DNA of 64,000 nt, from NCBI GenBank assembly GCA_030248215.1, contig JASANG010004126.1, positions 62,001 through 126,000 of the forward strand. Direction: 5' to 3'. Below are positions 12,195 through 22,761 of this stretch, one piece after another. A program made the translations under genes and the position numbers. This DNA comes from Enoplolaimus lenunculus (Eukaryota > Nematoda > Enoplea > Enoplida > Thoracostomopsidae). The notes beneath the pieces are model-generated. The model ran no database searches and was not told the origin of the DNA. It saw only the letters and a list, made by a program, of their open reading frames with translations. Positions within the stretch are counted from its first letter, which is position 1. Each line of letters begins with the position of its first letter.

Positions 12195-12690
12195 CTTGTG
12201 TTATAACCGGCCAGGTCTGCAATAAATTGTTGCAAATGGCGCTTGAAGGCTTTGTAATATCTTTGTCCGTTAATACCAGGTATTGGCAAGAAATACCAGC
12301 CTTCTTGTTTATAAATCAGTGCTTGTTCGTAAAATTACAAAGCCTTCAAGCGCCATTCGCAACAATTTTATAGCAGACGTGGCCGGTTATAACACAAGTT
12401 TTTTAGCATCAGCAGTGCAAAGAATGCAATTTGTATTTTTATCCTGTCAGGATATTGTCAACAAATCAATCAAATGAATACAAGGTACAAACGTTCACAA
12501 TTTGTATAATATTGGATCTGCCGTTCATTTTGTGACAAGTACATTCCGACCATTGTTAATACTTCGGCCCTTGTTTACTTCTAGGGGTATAACAGTTAGC
12601 TTAAGCATATTTCTTATGCGAAATCTTAATGATAAAGCCTCGGCGCATGATAAAATCCTAAAGTTTAAGTCTAAGCAATGCAAGACGTTT

Positions 12691-13098
12691 TAATTTTAAA
12701 ATTATACATTTTAAGCTGTTCGATCCGTTTGGACCGAGCATTCAAATTTGTTGAATTTCGATGTTTGGACAACAGTTTTTGATTTTTAGTGGGTAATACA
12801 TAGCATCAGAATGTAGTCCGTAAGCTTGGTTATATCATGTTTTCTGTCCCAAGTGCGATTGGGCTCTTCAAAAATTCATTGTGGAAAATTGCGATTTTGG
12901 CAAATTCGGATATGTTGTAAAAATTCTGAAATTGGCCGATGTTGAGAACTTTTTAGTTTGTGTATATATGCCAAGAGTCGTTTCGGAATGTTGTGCGTAA
13001 TCTTGGTGATCGGGTTTAAGGAAACTCGAATGCATTCCGTTGGGGTTTTCATCGATGCCTTGGCCCACGTACAGATTTGGTGCGAAACGTTCTTCTAT
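12691..13098. other. intergenic, no gene seen
   Basis: No exon or repeat family recognised. Confidence 0.4.
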
Positions 13099-13210
13099 GG
13101 CACTGCAACAGAATAAAGCTTAGGCTTTAGACTATTTTCTTGCTTAGGCTTAGGCTTAGGCTTACGAATATGCTTATACTATAGCGACGGCTATGTTCTG
13201 TACACTGGCC
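13099..13210. mobile_element. B-type TTAGGC MITE, short copy
   Basis: Starts GGCACTGCAACAG and ends TGTTCTGTACACTGGCC. The core has three perfect GCTTAG-type hexamers followed by GAATATGCTTATACTA, the B-type signature. The flanks no longer match. Confidence 0.7.
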
Positions 13211-13544
13211 CATACCTTTAACGCTTATCTTTTGTGAAAATTCAAGCTTAAAATTTTTTAGTTCATTCGTGTTTTAAGAAAGTTCGATTAAAACAAGTGT
13301 GCCGATTAATTTAAATTCTTAAAAATGGAAACTTAAAACGCTGTCCCGCTTTCATTTTTTCCAAGCAAACATATCGCCTATAATATAGTTTGCTCTTTGA
13401 AACAACGCCATAGAGTACGAATACTCCATTACGTCCATTCTTCTTGAACTGCATGGTGAAGTATGCTACAAAACTGACTTGGTATAAAAGTTTTTCCACT
13501 ATTGGAAGTATATATGTCTCAGTAAGCTGCTTTAGTCAAACAAC

Positions 13545-13715
13545 TGCGTGGTCGTGTCGTAGTCAAGGGGGGGCCAGGGGGCTCAACCACCCTGGGAAAA
13601 TTTTGTTCCTCCTCGAAAATTTTCAAACTTGCTTGTAAGTCATTGAAAATCCTTGCATGTTCCTATTGAAAATATTTTAAACCCCGCCGAGAAAGGTGAG
13701 CTGGATACGGTCGTG
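13545..13715. mobile_element. D-family element
   Basis: Contains CTTGCTTGTAAGTCATTG and ends GTGAGCTGGATACGG, both shared with the D copies at 16913 and 41190. The left end is eroded to GTCGTAGTCAAGG. Confidence 0.65.
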
Positions 13716-13937
13716 TGCTCTGGAGTCACTATAGTAGGTGGTTGCCCATGTTCGATATAGTACCAGTTGAACAATTTATGGACCATAACTTTCTGACCTG
13801 TTACCTTGAAACCCTAAAGTTGTAGGGCTGAACGCATCGCATTGAAGTCTGTAACTAAGCTAATATTTGTTTCACATTGAATGTGCTAGACGTATTTGCA
13901 GCTTGTGCTTAATGTAAGCATGGCAGTGATGAAGCCG

Positions 13938-14025
13938 GGCCCATGTATAGAACAGGGCTGGATCGTTTTCCGGAGGGGCCATAATAGAGTCAGTATAAGC
14001 TTTAGACTAACTTTTTTAATTCGAA
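13938..14025. mobile_element. truncated B-type MITE
   Basis: GGGCCCATGTATAGAACAGG is followed by CGTTTTCCGGAGGGG and TAAGCTTTAGACTAAC, exactly the left half of a B copy. The TTAGGC core and right end are missing. Confidence 0.75.
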
Positions 14026-14077
14026 AAAAGGAAAGAATTGTTTTTTCGATGATTCCATTTTTCCGGAAAAACCAAAC

Positions 14078-14599
14078 CAGAGGCGAATCCAAAAATTTCT
14101 GACGGGGGAGCGGGCTGACAAGTGTGGCCCATTGTTAGAACAGGACCGGATCGTTTTCCGGAGGGGCTATAATAGAGTCCGTTTAAGCTTTGACTAATTT
14201 TTTTGCTTAGGCTAAGGCTTAGGCTTAAGCTCATACATACGCCTTAGGTTTAGGCAGAGACTTTAGGCTTAGGCTTAGGAATACGTTTATACGACTGTAC
14301 CGGCTTTGTTCTATACATGGGGCATAAATGTTATGAAGCGCAAAAATTGTAAGCTAGGGAGCGACCTTGTCATTTAATCATCAAAAAATTTCTTAGAGAA
14401 CAATGGTACAGTAGGGATTTTATCGTTTCATCACCAAAAATTTTTAAGGGGAAAAATTGTAAGGTTTAATCAAAAACAAAAAGAAAAAATTGTATTTTTT
14501 AACAGAAAAATTTTTTGAGGAGAAAAATTGTAAGGTACCTTACCATTTTATCGCAAAAAATTCTGACGGGGCGTACGCCCCCCTCTGGATCCGCTAGTG
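14078..14599. mobile_element. F-family hAT-like element, interrupted by a B-type MITE
   Basis: Ends CAGAGGCGAATCC and GGATCCGCTAGTG are flanked by AACCAAAC and ATCCAAAC (7 of 8 match). The interior from 14330 to 14580 is a run of about four diverged units of roughly 60 bp, each with AAAAATTGTAAGGT and ATTTTATCACAAAAAATTT-like segments. A B-type MITE at 14126-14323 lies inside it. Confidence 0.85.
14126..14323. mobile_element. B-type hAT-like MITE nested in an F element
   Basis: Starts GGCCCATTGTTAGAACAGG and ends TTGTTCTATACATGGGGC. The flanking octamers ACAAGTGT and ATAAATGT agree at 6 of 8. The core has two TTAGGC-like blocks. Confidence 0.85.
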
Positions 14600-15529
14600 A
14601 TCCAAACCTGTGCTCATTGGTCAAATGCGAAAAATTGGCTTATGCGTAGTTTTACACTGAACGTAGAGTTGACGTTTGCGTAAGGTTTTGATTAAAGCTT
14701 GATCTAAGCTCAGGATTTTGGTATTAGGCTTAGCTGTAACTATTATCAGCGTATAGCCTTTGCGTGACTGATTAAGTGTTACTTTCTCACGGTTGTGAAC
14801 AAGGATTTGATTTCATCTTTCAAGCTCATAAGCTGTCTTTAAGCTATAATACTTAACTTGACATGGCATTCAAATCTAAGCTATGGTTTTCTTGGCTTAG
14901 AAATAGAATTCAATCTTTTATGCTTAAACTTTTTTAATCGCTTTAGGTTCAGGTATGATTTTAGGTTAGGCTCCAGTTTATAATACTGCGTTACATCATT
15001 CTTTCGCTTTATGTCGGTGAATTCGTTATCGTAGTGTACTCAAGCCCACAGCAACAAGAGGGAGGTATGCATCCCTGCTGGAAAGATTTGAGCCACCCTA
15101 GAAAAGTTTCTCCAGCTCGTACTCCTCGTACTTTTATAGTGTAATTAACTACATACTCTTCCTAAAATTGTTTTTGACGCAAGGCATGTGGGGCCAGCCA
15201 CGGGCCTTACTATCTCGCTGAATTTACATGCACGCGAATACAATGGCAGGCGCTGTCTTACAGTGCTGCAGCTTCATGTTGTATTGCTATTTACTGGAAT
15301 TGCACACTTTGACCGCAATTTTCGAAATTTTTAGCGTTTGGTATCCTTTAGGATTGCGACTAAGCTTACGAAATTTCGATTTAGGCTTAGGCGTAAATTT
15401 TCGGGGAAAGCAAGTGTACCAGAGCTTATTACTCTCCAACAGGACAAGTGTTATGCTCTACCGTCACTCTGTTTTATTATATCGCGATATTTCAATGTGA
15501 GTTGTCACAATGGTTCTGTTAACAGTTTC
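14600..15529. other. intergenic, no gene seen
   Basis: Holds a worn D-family remnant near 15040-15205 (GAGGGAGG..., ending GGGGCCAGCCACGGGCC) and scattered GCTTAGG hexamers near 15355-15395. No exon supported. Confidence 0.45.
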
Positions 15530-15774
15530 GGCCAATGTTAAACAACAGGGACAAAACAGTATTATAAGCATTTTCGTAAGCCTAAGCCTAAGCCTAAGCC
15601 TAAGCGTAAGAATGAGTTTATTCCTAAGCCTAAGCCTAAGCCTAAGCGTAAGAATGAGTTTATTCCTAAGCCTAAACCTAAGCTTAAAGCCAAGCAAAAA
15701 AATAGTCTAAAGCTTAAGCTTACTCTTTTCTCGTCCCACAGAAAAACGTTCCACGCCTGATCTTTACATGGGCC
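15530..15774. mobile_element. C-type hAT-like MITE with expanded TTAGGC array
   Basis: Starts GGCCAATGTTAAACAACAGG and ends TGATCTTTACATGGGCC, with a perfect 8-bp duplication ACAGTTTC at 15522-15529 and 15775-15782. The core holds (CCTAAG)n runs, and a unit of about 47 bp with CCTAAGCGTAAGAATGAGTT is present twice. Confidence 0.93.
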
Positions 15775-15989
15775 ACAGTTTCTTTAATAGAAAAACTAAG
15801 ATATGCGTCATTCTAGCATGATTTAAAAAATTTTCAGTCTAAACATATTTCAGAATTTAATTTCGTTTCATTCAATCGATCTCTTATTTTTAACTGTTGG
15901 CCGAACGAGCTGTCGTCCGAATGGGAGTGAGCCATATGAACTGAAACTTACCAAAATGTCGTATTCATAATGCAACAAATACTATTTTC

Positions 15990-16335
15990 CACAAAAAAAA
16001 GAAGAAAATATACAACCCCCAACATAAAAAAGCATAACGCGCCAAAAAACAAACCCCCACCAAAGCAAAAAAACAAAAAACCAAAACACCAACCCAAACC
16101 AACCAACCACCCACCCCCCCCCCCCCACCACCCCACACACACCCCACCCCCACCCCCACCACACCACCCCCAAAAACACAAACAAAAAACATCCAAAACA
16201 ACAAAAAAAAAAAAAAAAAAAAAAAAAAAACACAAAAAAAAAAAAAAAAAAAAAAAAACCACAACCACAAAACAAAAAAAAACCACAAAAAAAATAAACA
16301 CCCAAACCACAAAAAAAAACAAAAAAAAAAAAAAA
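15990..16335. repeat. A/C-only low-complexity tract, possible artefact
   Basis: From about 16065 to 16290 the plus strand is almost free of G and T. It passes from mixed A/C through a poly-C section to long poly-A runs broken by single C. The reading frames across it (on the minus strand, Phe/Gly/Val-rich) are composition artefacts, not genes. Confidence 0.85.
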
Positions 16336-16612
16336 TAAATAACAGAAATGTTCGTATAAATGATATATTTGCTAAAGAAACCAATATTTAGCTTTCACGG
16401 ATTGTACCGGTAGGCCGGGGTGCGGGCAGGATTAGGAAGGTGAAACTTCTCCCAAAAGTAAGTTTTTGACGTCTAGGAATTTGAAAGTTTATACAAAGCC
16501 TGTTAAACGTGTATTTTCTTGTAGCTACAGAAATTTCGACATAGGTTGTATATCCACTCAATATCTTCTGTTGTATACGACACAGCGTTGCGGAGCAGCA
16601 AAACCTGTACGC

Positions 16613-16860
16613 GCAGCCTTAAACTGAAAATCCATTAGAATTATAGTCACTAACAATTGTCATCTATTTTCAAAAACATCTAAAATTGCTACAGGGAATA
16701 TTTAATATTTCACAATATATATTTCGTGCTCAGTAATACAATACTTGTAACCCTACCTGGGTCGACCAATTTAGTCTGTCGTGTCTGTATGGTATTCTGA
16801 CGGGACTTGTAGGCACAGAGGGAGGAACACGGTTGGCTCAGCCACTAAGAAATTTTTGGT
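16613..16860. repeat. left copy of a near-identical inverted duplication
   Basis: About 247 bp whose reverse complement recurs at 20354-20602 with only a few differences, most at the ends. It includes CCTACCTGGGTCGACCAATT and AACACGGTTGGCTCAGCCAC. No coding frame and no recognised family. Confidence 0.9.
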
Positions 16861-16912
16861 ATCCATTAAAAGCTATACTCCCGTTTGTAAGCCATGACAA
16901 ATCACTGCCAGA

Positions 16913-17047
16913 GGGCCCGTTGCCAGGAGGGGGGCAGGTTGGCCACCTCTGGAAGATTTTTGATCTTGCTTGTAAGTCACTGAAGACCCTTGAATGCCCC
17001 TCTTGAAAATTTTTTGCCCCCCCTACGAAGGGAGCTGGCTACGGGCC
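16913..17047. mobile_element. D-family element with both ends
   Basis: GGGCCCGTTGCCAGG at the left and CTGGCTACGGGCC at the right make the clearest inverted ends of this family, about 14 bp. The interior has CTTGCTTGTAAGTCACTG. No target duplication is evident. Confidence 0.8.
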
Positions 17048-17281
17048 TAAGCGTCAGCCTGTCTTGAGATTTGTTTCGTCTCTGTAGCATGCTGAGCTGG
17101 TTGCGAGTCTGGAGTATGAAACACCACAAATGTTTACTGTCTATTTCTGTAGCTAACAGCGTACCTACAGGTATGGTTCGTGCTATTGCAACACCATCCA
17201 AGGACTTCCAATTGGATTGTGGTTTCTTTCTGTCTCATACATAAGATTTTCAATTGGAGGTGATTTATGGAATCAGTAGTA

Positions 17282-17716
17282 CTGTAGTGACCCGAATAAG
17301 AGGGTACTGATATTTGTTTGGCCTCTTCAGTGGATACCCCCCTTGTTATTCGGTTACGGACTGTTATTTATTTTTAACCCACGTTTCGCCGCGATTCGTT
17401 ACTGATATATATCCGGTACTGCAATTATCCGTTGAATTAAACGTTTGTTTTGTGTCAATACCTTGAGCAATAATACAAGGTTATACTTTGGAATGTACTT
17501 TCAAAATTTAAGTACGCTTTAAAGTTTCAAACTCAAATTATTTGGTCCTTGAGTCGTTTATGCGCTACAATTAGGGTTAATTGACGTTTATGGACTCCAA
17601 TTAGGATTAGGGACTCTAACCGCTTACGGACTCTTATTAGGGATACGGACGCCAATTGATTCAGATTCGAAATGGGGACCCCCTCTTATTACCCCCTCTT
17701 ATTCGGGTCAACACAG
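17282..17716. mobile_element. N-family MITE, Tc1/mariner or pogo-like
   Basis: CTGTAGTGACCCGAATAAG at the left faces CTTATTCGGGTCAACACAG at the right, and TA lies directly outside each end (17280-17281, 17717-17718). A TA target with ends of this kind is typical of the Tc1/mariner superfamily. The 435-bp interior has no transposase. A second copy is at 47504-47837. Confidence 0.85.
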
Positions 17717-17718
17717 TA

Positions 17719-18532
17719 ACAGTAAAGATTGCGTTTTACAAAATTGGATAGCGAAGTGAGCGGAAATCTAGGTGTAATTTCAGTATTATTTCCCTTTGCG
17801 ACAGTCGCAAAACTTTTCTTGGGTCACGGATTTGAGGGGAGCTAGACCACCCAGACCCCCTCTATCTACGCGTCTGTTTCCCCTCGATTTCCGTTTAACG
17901 TCTTACCTAACATTTTATCTCGACTCCAAGATTTGAATGCTGCGAAATATGTGCTTGTTGCAGAGGAATCAATAAAAATATAGACAGTAATTGAAAATTT
18001 ATACATTAGATTAAAGTTTGTGTACTTTTAGGCCAAAACCATAAATGCTTTTAGGAAAAATATCAAGCTAATTAGAGTATAACGCAATGAAATTAGGAAC
18101 GACGTCCAATAGTTCATTAATCGGTAGTAGATTACTCATAAAGTTTTCGTTTTTTAGGGCCCAAGTTAGATTTAGTATAGCCGTTATTGGACTTTGGTGC
18201 CACCGTTGTAGGTATTTTCCAACATTTCGTGACGCAATCTTATTTAGGTATTAGCAGGTTGAGGCGATGCCTGTTATGGCACATGTAGAATTTTCTGGTT
18301 GGGTAACGCTATTTCTTATCGAAATTTTACAGCTGATAAAAACACGGCTAGCGTATATAACGACTTTTAACGTTGCATATTGCTCAGAAATGTGCAATTT
18401 TTTGGATTCGAGTTGTAGGTATCGACGGTATTAGCTAATTGACTAGAAAACACATTTCAAACTTTGGATCCTCATTCCAGAATTTCAAATCACTCATTCC
18501 TCCTGATCCGCTTCATTGATACGGTAAGTTCG
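17719..18532. other. intergenic, no gene seen
   Basis: Nothing recognised. No exon supported. Confidence 0.4.
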
Positions 18533-18682
18533 GGGCCGTAGCCAGCTCACCTTGCTAGGGTCAAAATTTTTCAGGAGGGGTAGACAATGGTTTTCGTTAA
18601 CTTTACAAGCAAGGTTGAAATTTTTCAAAGACATCCAAAATTTTCTCAGGGGGAGGGGCTGAGCAGCCTGGTCCGCCCTAAG
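18533..18682. mobile_element. D-family element
   Basis: Starts GGGGCCGTAGCCAGCTCACC. The interior TTTACAAGCAAGGTTGAAAT matches other copies. The right end is eroded near CTGGTCCGCCC. Confidence 0.75.
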
Positions 18683-19512
18683 TTACAGGCTTGTGTGGCT
18701 TTTGCTATCGTGTTAAAATATAAAATAGGTCGAATTTTATATAAAACTGAGGGTTGTCATTTCACACGGCGGTTGGCTTAACTATCCTTACATTTGAAAA
18801 CTTAACATCTAAACAGTACGTGGTAAGACAGCATACTATTTTATATGATTAATTTTTCGTTCTACACTGCTCGCATGTAAAACCGCAGCAACCTCGAAAT
18901 TTTATGCCATTATACACGACTGACGAAAACTGAATCCTATATAAGCTCTTTGCTCTTTGTTGAAAACATTAAAGAATTAATTTAAACATAATTAATTCTT
19001 TATTCAATTTGAGTTACAATGTGGGTTGTTCGTTTGTTCAACATGTTTTTATGAGCCATAATATCTAATTAAAATATTAAACCCTATGTGACTCAGGGCC
19101 CCACGAGTGTCACGGAGGGTTCTGCTTATTTTTCGGCAACATAAACGAATTCTGTTAATGTTTGAGGGATTTCGTTTGCCTCGTACAAGCCTCGTTTCAC
19201 TCTCTACTAACAATACCTGGTTGCGAAGCTGCGTTGGATTTTACCGCGTACCAGTTTTTTTGACTACTTTTGTGTCTGGTTATTGGGAGTGTTCCAGCTA
19301 TTTGCATATTTTGTTTTGATCTCGTGGTTGATCAGGATTCAATATGTTAGCAGTAAATTTGAAAATTTGGGAAGATGGCTCACAAGCTTAACACATTAGG
19401 TTTAGGCTTAACCTTAAGCTTGTGGATTGAAAAATTGCAAGTGTCTATGTTTCTTCGCTGACGAACAAAAATATAATGATGCTATTATTGACAAGCGAGA
19501 CGTTTGTAGTTA
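18683..19512. other. intergenic, no gene seen
   Basis: AT-rich. A few TTAGGC-like hexamers occur near 19395-19420. No exon supported. Confidence 0.4.
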
Positions 19513-19676
19513 GGGCCCGTAGCCAGAAAATGGGTAGAGTCTGGAACAATACCCCTCTCCCCCACAGAAAAGGTTACAGCTCGCTGTGCGAAGTGAAATC
19601 TTTGCATGCCCCTCCGGAAATTTTTTCGCATCACCCATCCAAGCGTGTTGAATTGGCAACTGGCCTCTGTTGTGGT
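19513..19676. mobile_element. D-family element
   Basis: Starts GGGCCCGTAGCCAG and ends GGCAACTGGCCT, a diverged inverted pair. The interior is more divergent than other copies but keeps TTTGCATGCCCCTCCGGAAA. Confidence 0.7.
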
Positions 19677-20152
19677 TGCATATGAAGCGGAGTTCAACCA
19701 AAGTTCAAACCGTTCATAATATTTACAGATTTTCGATTAACAGTTGAGGTTGAATTTAAGTAGAACAGATTTTTAAAAAATGCTGGCTTAACACTTATTT
19801 ACGATGCTTCTAACGTTTCTTGAAGTATTATAGAATATATTATGTTTTTTTAACTTTCAAAATCTGGCTCAAATTTTAATTATCACTAGTTTGATTAGAT
19901 ATTTAACCAAAAAATAGACTAAGTTTGACACAATACTGGCGTCAGACTGATATAATTTAATGTTTACTAAGAGGCTAAAATCTTTTTTACACCTTTACAA
20001 ACAATGTGATCGTAAGATGGAAGACTCTGCTGTTTTTAAAAACATATCATATTTCAGAGAAATCCTCTGCTAATTGTTGCGTCAATAAGAAATATAAAAG
20101 TGATGACACTTTATCTCGTTAGATCCGCGAATATGTTACGTATAAGTTTTTC
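19677..20152. other. intergenic, no gene seen
   Basis: AT-rich, nothing recognised. Confidence 0.4.
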
Positions 20153-20628
20153 GGCTCATGTTACTTTTAAGGCCGTCCCGGTTTCTGGTGGGTCTGTGAA
20201 AGAGTAGACTTACATTCTAGACTACATTTTTTGATTAGGCTTAGCCTTACGCTTAGGCTTAGGCTTGGAATACACTTTTGTCACTCTTAGACTTAAGCTT
20301 AGACTTAGGAATACGCTTAATCTACTGTTACGGCACTAAAAGTAACATTGGCCAAAAATGTTTAGTGGCTGAGCCAACCGTGTTCCTCCCTCTGTGCCTA
20401 CAAGTCCCGTCAGAATACCATACAGACACGACAGACTAAATTGGTCGACCCAGGTAGGGTTACAAGTATTGTATTACTGAGCACGAAATATATATTGTGA
20501 AATATTAAATATTCCCTGTAGCAATTTTAGATGTTTTTGAAAATAGATGACAATTGTTAGTGACTATAATTCTAATGGATTTTCAGTTTAAGGGTGCGCT
20601 GGTTACGACCCTAAAAGTAATATTGGCC
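20153..20628. mobile_element. A-type MITE with internal insertion and duplicated right end
   Basis: Starts GGCTCATGTTACTTTTAAGG. A first right-end sequence, ACTAAAAGTAACATTGGCC, stops at 20353. A second, CCTAAAAGTAATATTGGCC, stops at 20628. Only the outer right end is flanked by an octamer (AGTTTTGC) matching the left flank (AGTTTTTC), so the true element spans both. The sequence between is the right copy of the inverted duplication seen at 16613. Confidence 0.8.
20354..20602. repeat. right copy of the near-identical inverted duplication
   Basis: Reverse complement of 16613-16860 with only a few differences. It lies between the two right ends of the A-type MITE. Confidence 0.9.
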
Positions 20629-20996
20629 AGTTTTGCAAAAGTTTAACTTAAGAAAGTGTGCTTGGGCCAGATTTATACTGTATCGTTTATATATGGATTT
20701 AGTTTAATGGAATACAATATTATTAATGGTTTCAGCTGCTTGATGTTTTGATTTGTTGCAGTTTGACCAAAAATTACATATTTACCATATTTTACCATAC
20801 TCTGGAGTCTATTAAGATTAAGTTGATTTCTATTTGCGTTTCGAATACGTCAAGAAATGTGCGGCTTTTTTGTAGCCTTCCCCCCGCGACTACGGAAATG
20901 TGGGGGAAATTTATCACTTGTAACACAACGATGTTTTGTTTTCCTGATTTAAAAACTGGTTTCTAGGGCGAAAATTTTTCGTCAATATGGCATTAT

Positions 20997-21477
20997 GTTT
21001 TTCAGGAGAGCTGCGGTCCTCCTGCACCCACCGCAATTTTAAGGGATACTAAGCAGGATGGGAGCTGCCGCCCCCCAAGCCTTCTGTACTGTTAAGTATT
21101 TTATTATAGAAAGAGCTAAAATTAATACTGAAATGTTTTTGAACTGTTCTGTGCGTATGAGAAGCGCTTAAGGGTTGCGCTATACTTTTTTGACGTACGA
21201 CGCCGTCTGTCACCCGTACGGCACCGTCCGTCACCGTGCGGTATCGTACGCAAATAACTCACGTGCGATAACGTATGGCGACGGACGGTGACGGACGTTG
21301 ACGGAAGGTGCCGTACGCGTGAGGCACGGTAACGGACGGCGCCGGACGGCGGCGGACCTCAAGTATATCGCAAACCTAATGCGGAGGGGGGCACGGGGGA
21401 CGGCAGCCCCTCCCCATTCTGTTTAGTATCCTTTCAAATCGCAGGTGGTTCAGGGATGTGGCAGCCGTCCTGAAAAC
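20997..21477. mobile_element. J element, interrupted by an I-family MITE
   Basis: The left arm (GTTTTTCAGGAGAGCTGC, then GGGATACTAAGCAGGATGGG) pairs with the right arm (CCATTCTGTTTAGTATCC, ending GCAGCCGTCCTGAAAAC) over about 90 bp. The interior is largely the I element at 21171-21378. Confidence 0.75.
21171..21378. mobile_element. I-family MITE, GC-rich
   Basis: Starts AGGGTTGCGCTATACTTTT and ends AAGTATATCGCAAACCT as an inverted pair. The core is rich in CGTCCGTCACCG/GACGGACGG units on both strands and forms a second palindrome. The relative at 32475-32641 has cleaner ends. Confidence 0.75.
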
Positions 21478-22761
21478 GAAATTGTTGTAGCGGGGGCAAC
21501 GTTTCCAGTGTGGGAAAGGGGAACAACAAAATTGCTAAAATAAGCCTGCTTTTTGATTTATTGGCCCAAAACCAGAGACACGAGTAAAACAACCATATTT
21601 CTATAAACGAGGCATTTTGCCCACTCAATTGTGCAGCGTACAAGCTGGCTAAACATAAGCTCAAATTTAATATATACATCATAAAAGTTTGGTTTCATAG
21701 CAAACCAGAATATTGTCCATTTCTGAAGGATGAGCGTAGTATTCTTACTGAAAAATACAACGAACATTAACTTCAATGCCAATATTATAAGCAGTAAATT
21801 TGAAATTAGTTGGCCATACATTCCAAACCTGCCCACCGAGAACTTTGAGATTTGTTTTGCTGTAGTGCACTCGTTCAAAAACCTATTGCTAAGCTGGCGA
21901 TAGGAGCTACACACATTTAAGAATACGGGTCTTATAGCAGCTTTGGAAAAGCTGCGTGGTGTATATAATGCTATAAAAGCAAAAAACACCTGGTGATTTT
22001 ATAGTCGTTTCACACTGCTGTGTTCCAATAAAAAGCCATGTTCGACTGGAAAGACTGAGTCAAATTATATATATGTTTATATGCGGAATCGGTTGATACC
22101 TTTATTGAGCAAAAACAAATATATTTAGAAATTGCTACAGTTTGTGCAATTATTGTTTTATTTGTGGAATGGTACGTAATTAATTTAATTGGCAAGTAAT
22201 TTTCAGTGGCGGATCCAGAAATTTCTGGAGCGGGGATACACAAGTGGAATATGTTAAGTTTTGGCACATGTTCATACATATTTTTATGCATATAAAACAG
22301 CCAAAAGTCACACACACTGGACCATGTAAAAAATAGGTCCCTCCCATATTCCGGAGTAATATCCCATAAGCGCATAGGAAATTAGTTGTGATGAGTTTCG
22401 GGGCGAAGCCCCTAAACAACTGCGAAATTTTGACATATCGGAACAAGAATTTGCGTTGTAAGTTTGATTTTAACCCTGAAAACATTTACACTCTGCAGCC
22501 GGTGGGGAGATGCATATCCCCACCACCCTGGATTCGCTCTTGGTAATTTTGATTACTTGCATAAACTTGCGGCTGCGAAGAGTGTCGTATAAGTTTTCTC
22601 AGAGGCAGTCCACTATCTTGAGGATGGCCAAAGCTTTGTATCAAATATACGCTGTAGAAACTGGAATAAATATTTGCAAATCCTGCGACAACACCCACTG
22701 AACAACTGTCGTTAAAAAATTTTTTTTCTTCGTTGTTGAAGCTCCTTAGCCAGTTATGCAA
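21440..22761 (-). pseudogene. putative multi-pass membrane protein locus, broken or exons unresolved
   Basis: Three open minus-strand stretches with membrane-protein character follow one another. The first, 22761-22543, reaches the edge of a MITE. The same frame is open again from 22195 to 22010 if the MITE and one target duplication are removed. The next, 21989-21558, has a hydrophobic run near 21815-21750 (SNLLLIILALKLMFVVFF) preceded by a charged segment with conserved Cys. A strong acceptor (TTTTGCTTTTATAG) ends at 21971 and a GTAAGA donor follows the hydrophobic run. The pattern recalls the loop-TM5 part of gustatory receptors, but the similarity is weak. The MITE may sit in an intron rather than an exon. 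Unrecognised otherwise; it may be a decayed gene. Confidence 0.35.
22204..22542. mobile_element. F-family hAT-like element, 339 bp
   Basis: Starts CAGTGGCGGATCCAG and ends CCTGGATTCGCTCTTG, with a perfect 8-bp duplication GTAATTTT at 22196-22203 and 22543-22550. It lies inside the putative membrane-protein locus. Confidence 0.92.

Larger units (their letters stand above)
11513..12690. mobile_element. G fold-back element with a MITE in its left arm
   Basis: The arms pair over several hundred bases. AAACGTCCTGCTTTGCTTAG at the left faces its complement at 12670-12690. GTTATACCCCTAGAAGTAAA near 11613 faces the complement near 12575. CTTGTGTTATAACCGGCCA near 12195 faces the complement near 12385. 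The turn is near 12295. The arms differ by substitutions and small indels, so it is not young. The left arm carries a 345-bp H-family insertion (11725-12069) and a 45-bp tandem duplication absent from the right arm. Confidence 0.88.

Noticed and set aside
15540-15710. TTAGGC runs as real telomeric DNA or a fused chromosome end
   Set aside because: The runs are short, diverged and always within elements having inverted ends and target duplications. They are transposon cores.
15948-16384. Long Phe/Gly/Val-rich and Lys/Thr/Pro-rich reading frames
   Set aside because: They follow from an A/C-only tract and have no coding character.
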